A DNA stretch of 10,196 nucleotides, from the NCBI GenBank assembly GCA_023452965.1, contig JAEXUU010000036.1, positions 1-10,196 on the forward strand, given 5' to 3'. Made by a program: the position numbers and the translations under genes. The notes below the pieces were generated by a model. It did not search any database. It saw only the letters and a program-made list of their open reading frames with translations, and was not told where the DNA came from. The stretch is from Pseudomonadota bacterium (lineage in GTDB: Bacteria; Pseudomonadota; Alphaproteobacteria; Rhizobiales; Beijerinckiaceae). Positions 5,850-10,196 of the stretch are shown here, one piece after another (position 1 is the first letter of the stretch; each line of letters starts with the position of its first letter).

Positions 5850-6074
5850 TCACAGGCTGCGCACGATTTCGCGCGGATGAAGCGCCGCGAAAGCGCGGGC
5901 CGAATCACGAAACGCCATCCAGGCGGACCGCAATTCGGTATCGGCGCGGTGCGCTGCGGGAAGAAGAGGACGGGTGCGCTCGTCGACCGCCGCATCAGGG
6001 TCTATGCGTGCCGAGCGGCAGAGCGCGCGGGCGATCCTGATGATGCGCTGTTCCTCATTGTCGTCGGGAATCAT
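5850..6074 (-). CDS. small hypothetical protein, 74 residues, probable stress-regulon member
   Basis: Starting at ATG 6074 the protein reads M-I-P-D-D-N-E-E-Q-R-I-I-R-I-A-R-A-L-C-R-S-A-R-I-D-P-D, then a charged linker, then S-A-W-M-A-F-R-D-S-A-R-A-F-A-A-L-H-P. It appears to be two amphipathic helices joined by a polar segment. It has no signal peptide and no known domain, but it resembles short conserved rhizobial hypotheticals. ATG 6074 is chosen over the upstream ATG 6146 because residues before it are basic and low-complexity, and because GAGG lies nine bases upstream. An exact EcfG-type promoter match (6144-6120) sits about 38 bp beyond the expected leader. This placement suggests induction by general stress. 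It is the first gene of a possible pair with the one at 5455-5733. Confidence 0.6.
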   Translation of the reverse strand: MIPDDNEEQRIIRIARALCRSARIDPDAAVDERTRPLLPAAHRADTELRSAWMAFRDSARAFAALHPREIVRSL

Positions 6075-6119
6075 GGTCGGCAGGCCTCGTTTTCGCCGCG
6101 AAGCATGCGGCGCGACCAG

Positions 6120-6144
6120 AACGCGCGACGACCGGTGCGGTTCC
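6120..6144 (-). promoter_or_regulatory. EcfG-type (general stress) promoter
   Basis: On the minus strand GGAAC (6144-6140) is followed after exactly 16 bases by CGTT (6123-6120), an exact match to the EcfG consensus. Transcription would begin near 6112, giving a leader of roughly 38 nt to the ATG at 6074. Position, orientation and spacing all agree with this being the promoter of the small gene. Confidence 0.6.
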
Positions 6145-6194
6145 ATGATCTGCCGCCTCGCTTTCGCCGGAAAAGCGCCCAGATCGTCCCAAGC

Positions 6195-6219
6195 GGAACT
6201 CGAGCGGCTGGGCTCTGTT
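6195..6219 (+). promoter_or_regulatory. near-match EcfG-type promoter facing the L,D-transpeptidase
   Basis: GGAAC (6195-6199), 16 bases, then TGTT (6216-6219): one base off the CGTT element. It faces away from the exact match at 6144-6120, about 50 bp apart, so the two could form a divergent stress-promoter pair. The leader to the transpeptidase ATG would be about 155 nt. A chance match is quite possible. Confidence 0.3.
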
Positions 6220-6288
6220 GCAGTGCCGCAACGGACCTGCCCAAAGGAGAGAGGGTCGCGCCGATGTGAATGTCGATCGATTGCGCCA

Positions 6289-6338
6289 GACAGGCGTTGC
6301 TGTCAGAAACTTGGGGAATTGTTGACGTTTTTGCGTCA
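6289..6338. repeat. two 5-6-5 inverted repeats upstream of the L,D-transpeptidase
   Basis: GACAG-N6-CTGTC (6289-6304) and TGACG-N6-CGTCA (6323-6338) share the same arm-spacer-arm layout, 34 bp apart. Their right halves are similar: TTGCTGTCAG and TTGCGTCAG. The second overlaps a TTGACG (-35-like, 6322-6327) that has no good -10 partner. They may be binding sites for a dimeric regulator. The rest of the 307-bp gap 6075-6381 holds only the two EcfG-type motifs and a start-stop codon pair at 6264. Confidence 0.35.
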
Positions 6339-6381
6339 GCTTTCGCTCCGCGCCACCGCTCACTTCCTGTTTGAGGCTACA

Positions 6382-6960
6382 ATGACCCGTTTCTTCAATC
6401 TGGCACTGATCGCCGGCGTGTGCCTTTCGGCCAGCGCGACCGTCGCCGTCGCCGAGATCGACCCGCTGACCCGCCAGCCGCTGATCCAGTATGTCGATCC
6501 GGCCAAGGCGCAGGCGACCGCCATCCCGCGTGAGATCGTTTCCTATTCCACCAATCAGCGTCCCGGCACCATCGTCATCAACACTGCCGAGCGCCGCCTC
6601 TACTACGTGCTGCCCGATGGCAAGGCCGTCCGCTACGGCGTCGGCGTCGGCCGCCCCGGCTTCGACTGGGCCGGCGTGCAGACTGTCTCGCGCAAGACCG
6701 AGTGGCCGACCTGGACGCCGCCAGCGCAGATGCTGAAGCGCCGCCCCGACCTGCCGCGCTTCATGCCGGGCGGCCCGGAGAACCCGATGGGCGCCCGCGC
6801 GCTCTATCTCGGCTCGACGCTCTACCGTATCCACGGCTCGAACGAGCCGGAGACGATCGGCCAGGCTGTGTCCTCGGGCTGCATCCGCATGCTGAACGAC
6901 GACGTGATCGATCTCTACGAGCGCGCCAAGGTCGGCACCCGGGTCGTCGTCGCCCGCTGA
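6382..6960 (+). CDS. L,D-transpeptidase (ErfK/YbiS/YcfS/YnhG, YkuD domain)
   Basis: A 192-residue exported enzyme of the YkuD family. Members form 3-3 peptidoglycan cross-links or attach proteins to peptidoglycan in the periplasm. Residues 1-24 are a signal peptide ending V-A-V-A. The catalytic domain runs from about 61 (P-G-T-I-V-I-N-T-A-E-R-R-L-Y-Y-V) to the end. The active site reads H151-G-S-N-E-P-E-T-I-G-Q-A-V-S-S-G-C167-I-R169-M, with the expected nucleophilic cysteine, histidine and arginine; the G-G-P-E-N-P-M-G-A-R-A-L-Y-L block (130-143) is also typical. There is no LysM or peptidoglycan-binding module. ATG 6382 is chosen because GAGG (6373-6376) is five bases upstream and the signal peptide begins there. 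In Rhizobiales related enzymes may tie outer-membrane beta-barrel proteins to peptidoglycan, so the nearby porin is a possible partner (inference). Confidence 0.93.
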   Translation: MTRFFNLALIAGVCLSASATVAVAEIDPLTRQPLIQYVDPAKAQATAIPREIVSYSTNQRPGTIVINTAERRLYYVLPDGKAVRYGVGVGRPGFDWAGVQTVSRKTEWPTWTPPAQMLKRRPDLPRFMPGGPENPMGARALYLGSTLYRIHGSNEPETIGQAVSSGCIRMLNDDVIDLYERAKVGTRVVVAR

Positions 6961-6984
6961 GCGGCAACCCCTCTCATCTTACGG

Positions 6985-7012
6985 AAAGGCCGGCCTCGCG
7001 CCGGCCTTTTTT
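6985..7012 (+). terminator. intrinsic terminator of the L,D-transpeptidase
   Basis: AAAGGCCGGC (6985-6994) and GCCGGCCTTT (7000-7009) form a perfect 10-bp stem with a 5-nt loop, followed by a run of six T (7007-7012). It lies 24 bp past the stop codon. In the opposite direction it could also stop transcripts from the convergent AraC-type gene, though the U-run there is short. Confidence 0.92.
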
Positions 7013-7064
7013 GTTGCGGCGGTCGGGACTGCACCCACTCCCGCGACGCTCCTGAGCAAAGGGC

Positions 7065-8003
7065 TCAAGCGGGCATTTCCGCTTCCAGCACAGGAGCCGC
7101 GTCTGTGCTGTGCCGACGCGCGAAGACTCGCGGCGAGCAGCCGACCCGCTTGCGAAAGGCCGTGCTGAAGGCGCTGGCCGAGTCGTAGCCGACGGTTTCC
7201 GCCAACCGGTCGAGTGATTTTACGCCCCGGCTGAGGGCATCGCGGGCGAGCGCCATGCGCCAGCGCATGAGATAGTCGATCGGCGCGCAGCCGACGGCCT
7301 CCGTGAACCGGGCCGCGAAGGTCGAGCGCGACATGCCGGCGAGGCTTGCGAGCCCGGCGACCGTCCAGCCCGCCGCGACATCGGCGTGAATGGCGCGCAG
7401 GACCCTGGCGAGAGCCGGCTCGCCCAATCCTGCCAGAAGGCCGGCTGGCAGTTCACCCTGCTCTGGGACGCGTGCCCGGAGGCACTCGACCAGCATGACC
7501 TCAAGCAGGCGGCTCAGGATCATGTCGCGACCGGGCCGATCGGCCTCGCACTCCTCCCTGATCAACCCTGCAATGCCGGCCATCCTTCCGGTCAGTCCTT
7601 CGACCGCACGGATATGGATCATCTCCGGGAGGAGCGCGAGCAGCAGCCCGGCATTGGCCGGCTCGATCTGGAAGGCGCCGCCGAGCATCGCGAAATCGAG
7701 CTCGCCCTCGCGCTCGCCATGCCTGACGGCCTCGTGCGACGGCTCCGCCGGGCGGCAGGCCATCCCGGGCTCGCTGGACAGCGAGAAGGCAGGCGTCGCC
7801 GGCAGGAGCAGGAAATCGCCCTCACCGAGCCGCAGCGGCGCGCCATCGCCGAGCGCGAGCCAGCAATGCCCGGCGAGCACGAGCGCGAAGCCCGGCTGCC
7901 CATAGGCTGCATAGCGCACGCCCCAGGCGCCGCGGCCGGTGATCGGCTTCGACACCGCAGTGTGCGGGCGCAGCAGGGCGACGATCTCGCTGAGCGGATC
8001 CAT
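7065..8003 (-). CDS. AraC-family transcriptional regulator (cupin-type N-terminus)
   Basis: A 312-residue regulator. The N-terminal half (about 1-190) is the cupin-like ligand-binding domain of AraC regulators: D-P-L-S-E-I-V-A-L-L-R-P at the start, then L-A-G-H-C-W-L-A-L and the L-G-E-G-D-F-L-L-L-P turn (59-68). The C-terminal part has two helix-turn-helix units: W-T-V-A-G-L-A-S-L-A-G-M-S-R-S-T-F (213-229), and S-L-D-R-L-A-E-T-V-G-Y-D-S-A-S-A-F-S-T-A-F-R-K-R-V-G (263-288) ending at C-S-P-R-V-F. The ligand is unknown. ATG 8003 is chosen because the family start M-D-P-L-S lies there and a strong promoter sits just upstream; the longer frame to 8123 would run through the promoter. It is divergent from the SDR gene, which it probably controls. 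Confidence 0.9.
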   Translation of the reverse strand: MDPLSEIVALLRPHTAVSKPITGRGAWGVRYAAYGQPGFALVLAGHCWLALGDGAPLRLGEGDFLLLPATPAFSLSSEPGMACRPAEPSHEAVRHGEREGELDFAMLGGAFQIEPANAGLLLALLPEMIHIRAVEGLTGRMAGIAGLIREECEADRPGRDMILSRLLEVMLVECLRARVPEQGELPAGLLAGLGEPALARVLRAIHADVAAGWTVAGLASLAGMSRSTFAARFTEAVGCAPIDYLMRWRMALARDALSRGVKSLDRLAETVGYDSASAFSTAFRKRVGCSPRVFARRHSTDAAPVLEAEMPA

Positions 8004-8064
8004 TCTGGACGATCCATAACTCTTTCTGGCGACCTGATTATAGATCGTCGCGAGACACTGTCTA
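8003..8064 (-). promoter_or_regulatory. promoter of the AraC-type gene with candidate operator repeats
   Basis: On the minus strand TAGACA (8064-8059), 16 bp, then a perfect TATAAT (8042-8037) form a strong sigma70-type promoter; the leader would be about 27 nt. Downstream are direct repeats TTCTGG at 8003-8008 and 8024-8029, exactly 21 bp apart, the usual spacing of AraC half-sites. GACGATC (8008-8014) and GATCGTC (8043-8049) form an inverted repeat flanking the -10. Regulator binding here would block its own promoter. Confidence 0.55.
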
Positions 8065-8094
8065 TTGAACGAGGTGCAGCAAATGGAGATCTGA

Positions 8095-8925
8095 ATGACC
8101 GAGACAGTCCTCATCACCGGCACGTCGTCAGGCTATGGCAAGACGACGGCCGAACATTTCCTCAGCCGCGGCTGGAACGTGCTCGCGACGATGCGACGCC
8201 CCGATCCCGGCCTGTTCGGCGCGCGCAGCGAGCGGCTGAAAGTGCTTCCGCTCGACGTGACGGACCAGCGCAGCATCGACGCGGCAATCGCGGAGGGGGT
8301 CGCCGCCTTCGGCGCCATCGACGTGCTGGTCAACAATGCCGGGATCGGCATGGCCTCGATTGTCGAAGCGACGCCGGATGCAACGATCCGCGAGGTGTTC
8401 GAGACCAACACCTTCGGCGTCTTCGCAACCTGCCGGGCCATCATCCCGCAGATGCGCCGGCAAGGTAGCGGGCGGATCGTCAACGTCACCTCGAGCACCA
8501 CCATCGGGGTCATGCCGCTGGTCGCGGTCTATGCCGCCAGCAAATGCGCCGTCGAAGGCTTCACGGAATCGCTCGCCTATGAGCTTGAGGGCTTTGGCAT
8601 CAAGGCGAGGCTGGTCGAGCCCGGCTATGCTCCGACCACCAGCTTCACCGCCAATGGCGCCGCGCGCATGCAGGGCCTGATGCCGGCGGATTACGGCGCC
8701 TTCATCCAGTCCTGCTTCGGCAAGATGGCGAATTATCCGACCGCCTACTGCACCGAAGCGGAGGTCGCGGAGGCCGTGTTCCGGGCTGCGACGGAGGATG
8801 GGCCGCAGTTGCGCTATCCGGCAGGCCCGGACAGCAAGCTGCTGGCGCAGCTGCGCTGGTCGACCTCGGAGGAGCATTATCTCGGCAGGATGCGGGAGAT
8901 GTTCGGCCCCGCGCCCTCCCCCTGA
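8095..8925 (+). CDS. short-chain dehydrogenase/reductase (SDR)
   Basis: A 276-residue classical SDR oxidoreductase that uses NAD(P)(H) to oxidise or reduce an alcohol/carbonyl group; substrate unknown. The nucleotide-binding motif is T8-G-T-S-S-G-Y-G15. The D54-V acidic residue, N80-N-A-G, the N105-T-F-G stretch, S133/S134 and the catalytic Y146-A-A-S-K150 are all present, followed by P-G-Y after the active-site strand. An Arg pair after the second strand (M-R-R-P, 33-36) hints at NADP(H) preference. GGAG (8085-8088) lies six bases before ATG 8095. The divergent AraC-type gene is 91 bp away; such regulator-SDR pairs are common and usually involve inducible detoxification or catabolism. The stop is 13 bp from that of the convergent DUF971 gene. 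Confidence 0.92.
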   Translation: MTETVLITGTSSGYGKTTAEHFLSRGWNVLATMRRPDPGLFGARSERLKVLPLDVTDQRSIDAAIAEGVAAFGAIDVLVNNAGIGMASIVEATPDATIREVFETNTFGVFATCRAIIPQMRRQGSGRIVNVTSSTTIGVMPLVAVYAASKCAVEGFTESLAYELEGFGIKARLVEPGYAPTTSFTANGAARMQGLMPADYGAFIQSCFGKMANYPTAYCTEAEVAEAVFRAATEDGPQLRYPAGPDSKLLAQLRWSTSEEHYLGRMREMFGPAPSP

Positions 8926-8938
8926 TGGAGCCTGCGGT

Positions 8939-9307
8939 TCAGCCCCGCCGCTGCCGCTCCCGCGAGAGCCCCTTCGCCGCGAGCTCGTCGAGATAGGCCT
9001 GGAGCTTGGCTTCGCCATCGCGGCCGAGCTCGCGCAGATAGTCCCAGCCATAAATGCCGGTGTCGTGCATGTCGTCGAAGGTCAGGCGCACGGCATAGTG
9101 ACCGACCGGCTCGACCTTGAGGATCTCGACCTCGCGCTTGCCGGGCACGGTCTGCTTCTGGGTCGGGCCATGACCCTGGACCTCGGCCGAGGGGCTCTCG
9201 ACGCGCAGCAACTCGGCGGAGAGGCCGAAGCTCTCCCCGTCCTCGAAGGAGACATGCAGGGTCCGCCGGTCCTTGGACAGGCGTATTTCGGTCGGCCAGG
9301 CTGACAT
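8939..9307 (-). CDS. DUF971 protein (gamma-butyrobetaine hydroxylase N-terminal-like domain)
   Basis: A 122-residue cytoplasmic protein made almost entirely of one DUF971 domain, the small fold also found at the N-terminus of gamma-butyrobetaine hydroxylases. The signature is clear: W4-P-T-E-I-R-L, L-R-V-E-S-P-S-A-E-V-Q-G-H (34-46), G56-K-R-E-V-E-I, then G69-H-Y-A-V-R-L-T-F-D-D-M-H-D-T-G-I-Y-G-W-D-Y-L-R-E-L-G (69-95). The cysteines that bind zinc in the hydroxylase are absent. The function of stand-alone DUF971 proteins is not established; some occur beside iron-sulfur or cofactor genes. Here it is divergent from moaA across 165 bp, so a link to molybdenum-cofactor or Fe-S metabolism is a reasonable guess only. 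No strong Shine-Dalgarno is seen at ATG 9307. Confidence 0.88.
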   Translation of the reverse strand: MSAWPTEIRLSKDRRTLHVSFEDGESFGLSAELLRVESPSAEVQGHGPTQKQTVPGKREVEILKVEPVGHYAVRLTFDDMHDTGIYGWDYLRELGRDGEAKLQAYLDELAAKGLSRERQRRG

Positions 9308-9380
9308 CTTCGTCTTTCACCAAGGTGATGTGGCGTTTGCAGCTATTGACGCCGGCCGTACCGGTGCCAATCTCTTTCCT

Positions 9381-9389
9381 TGTTATAAT
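9381..9389 (+). promoter_or_regulatory. extended -10 promoter of moaA
   Basis: TGTTATAAT (9381-9389) is a perfect TATAAT with a TG one base upstream, an extended -10. No good -35 sits at 15-19 bp; TTGACG at 9346-9351 is too far (32 bp). Transcription would start near 9396, giving a leader of about 77 nt to ATG 9473. Confidence 0.6.
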
Positions 9390-9395
9390 GATGCG

Positions 9396-9430
9396 GCTGC
9401 CACCACGCACGTGCGAGCAGCGCTTGGTGG
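9396..9430 (+). promoter_or_regulatory. structured leader of moaA
   Basis: Right after the expected transcription start, GCTGC (9396-9400) can pair with GCAGC (9417-9421) and CCACCA (9400-9405) with TGGTGG (9425-9430). The arms interleave, so they are either mutually exclusive or a pseudoknot. A perfect 10-bp palindrome, CGCACGTGCG, lies inside at 9406-9415. It does not resemble the Moco riboswitch as I know it. Confidence 0.35.
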
Positions 9431-9472
9431 AAACGCTGGCGAGACGAAACCAGAGTGCTGATCAATTCCCAT

Positions 9473-10196
9473 ATGCCGCTGACGCGTGCGCCGCTGGTCG
9501 ACCCGTTCGGCCGCGACATCTCCTATCTGCGCATCTCGGTGACGGATCGCTGCGATTTCCGCTGCGTCTACTGCATGTCCGAGGACATGGCCTTCCTGCC
9601 CAAGCGCGACCTGCTGACGCTGGAAGAGGTCGACCGCGTCGCCACCGCCTTCGTCTCCCGCGGGACGCGCAAATTGCGCATCACCGGCGGCGAGCCGCTG
9701 GTGCGGCGCGACATCATGAACCTGTACCGCTCGCTCTCGCGCCAACTCGCCTCCGGCGCGCTCGACGAGCTGACCGTGACCACCAATGGCACCCAGCTCG
9801 CCCGCTATGCGCAGGAGCTGGCCGATTGCGGCGTGCGCCGCGTCAACGTGTCGATGGATACGCTCGACCCCGAAAAATTCCGCAAGATCACGCGCTGGGG
9901 CGACCTCTCCAAAGTGCTCGCCGGAATCGAGGCGGCGCGTGCCGCGGGCCTGCGCGTCAAGAGCAATGCGGTGGCGCTGAAAGGCGTCAACGAGGACGAG
10001 AGCGAGGGGCTGATGCAGTGGGCCCACGGGCTCGGCATGGACCTGACGCTGATCGAGGTGATGCCGCTGGGCGATATCGGCGAAGGTCGGATCGACCAGT
10101 ATCTTCCCCTGTCGCTCGTGCGCTCGCGCCTTGCCAACAATTATTCATTGGCTGACCTTCCCGATAATACCGGCGGCCCTGCGCGCTACGTCCGGG
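9473..10196 (+). CDS. moaA: GTP 3',8-cyclase MoaA, cut off by the window end
   Basis: This radical S-adenosylmethionine enzyme converts GTP to 3',8-cyclo-7,8-dihydro-GTP, the first step of molybdenum-cofactor synthesis; MoaC acts next. Of about 330-345 residues, 241 lie in the window. Visible are the N-terminal [17 protein letters not shown], the first [4Fe-4S] motif C27-D-F-R-C31-V-Y-C34, the SAM-binding [10 protein letters not shown], the T-V-T-T-N-G-T strand, the V-N-V-S-M-D-T-L-D block, and L-I-E-V-M-P-L-G. The C-terminal second cluster and GG tail lie beyond the window. ATG 9473 lacks a Shine-Dalgarno; an in-frame GTG at 9455 would add six residues and is a real alternative. The frame is intact up to base 10196. 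Confidence 0.96.
   Translation, partial: MPLTRAPLVDPFGRDISYLRISVTDRCDFRCVYCMSEDMAFLPKRDLLTLEEVDRVATAFVSRGTRKLRITGGEPLVRRDIMNLYRSLSRQLASGALDELTVTTNGTQLARYAQELADCGVRRVNVSMDTLDPEKFRKITRWGDLSKVLAGIEAARAAGLRVKSNAVALKGVNEDESEGLMQWAHGLGMDLTLIEVMPLGDIGEGRIDQYLPLSLVRSRLANNYSLADLPDNTGGPARYVR

Noticed and set aside
6270..6374. 34-codon ORF just upstream of the L,D-transpeptidase
   Set aside because: Its purine tract is too far away, it has no recognisable character, and it ends inside the transpeptidase ribosome-binding site. Likely chance.
7386..8468. 360-codon plus-strand open frame
   Set aside because: Shadow of the AraC-type gene on the other strand that also runs through the promoter region and into the SDR gene out of frame.
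9396..9472. Moco riboswitch upstream of moaA
   Set aside because: The leader is too short and the characteristic conserved elements are not visible. Only a generic structured-leader call is supported.
9325..10155. 276-codon plus-strand frame through moaA
   Set aside because: Out-of-frame shadow; the true moaA frame contains the C-x3-C-x2-C and GGEP motifs.
1..10196. CRISPR array, insertion sequence, phage or toxin-antitoxin module
   Set aside because: No regularly spaced repeats, no transposase or integrase motifs, no terminal inverted repeats and no recognisable toxin or antitoxin pair were seen.

Overview
The window looks like chromosomal DNA from an alphaproteobacterium of the Hyphomicrobiales (Rhizobiales), possibly Bosea or a relative. 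The grounds are high G+C, a tRNA-Val(CAC) of alphaproteobacterial type, an EipA-like DUF1134 protein, an Omp25/RopB-like porin, a MoaA with the usual rhizobial N-terminus, and matches to the EcfG general-stress promoter. The genus is a guess from overall protein character; the order is better supported. I see no transposase, phage gene, CRISPR array or integrase.

Layout. 1-117: tRNA-Val(CAC). 118-619: mostly gene-free, but with an exact EcfG-type promoter match (219-244) and a possible 29-residue membrane peptide (355-444). 620-1300 (+): DUF374 lysophospholipid-acyltransferase-like protein, convergent with the DUF1134/EipA-like exported protein (1340-2008, -). A 213-bp divergent region holding palindromes leads to a sensor histidine kinase (2222-3562, +). 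This meets tail to tail an OmpR-type response regulator (3674-4357, -). Next come an outer-membrane beta-barrel protein (4620-5255, -) with an unusual leader and two small uncharacterised proteins (5455-5733 and 5850-6074, -). The second small gene lies behind another exact EcfG-type promoter match. An L,D-transpeptidase (6382-6960, +) ends at a strong terminator. An AraC-type regulator (7065-8003, -) diverges from a short-chain dehydrogenase/reductase (8095-8925, +). A DUF971 protein (8939-9307, -) diverges from moaA (9473 to the window end, +, truncated by the window).

How the genes fit together. Much of 620-6960 concerns the cell envelope: a lipid acyltransferase-like protein, an envelope-integrity-type periplasmic protein, a porin, an L,D-transpeptidase and a membrane sensor with its probable regulator. 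Two exact and one near match to GGAAC-N16/17-CGTT suggest that parts of this segment belong to the general stress response. The AraC/SDR pair looks like a self-contained regulator-target unit. The last two genes are molybdenum-cofactor synthesis (moaA) and a small DUF971 protein that may be linked to it.

No clearly novel multi-gene system is visible. The best leads are regulatory: a leader in front of the porin gene with an 11-nt segment complementary to its ribosome-binding site, the stress-type promoters, the structured moaA leader, and the AraC/SDR control region.
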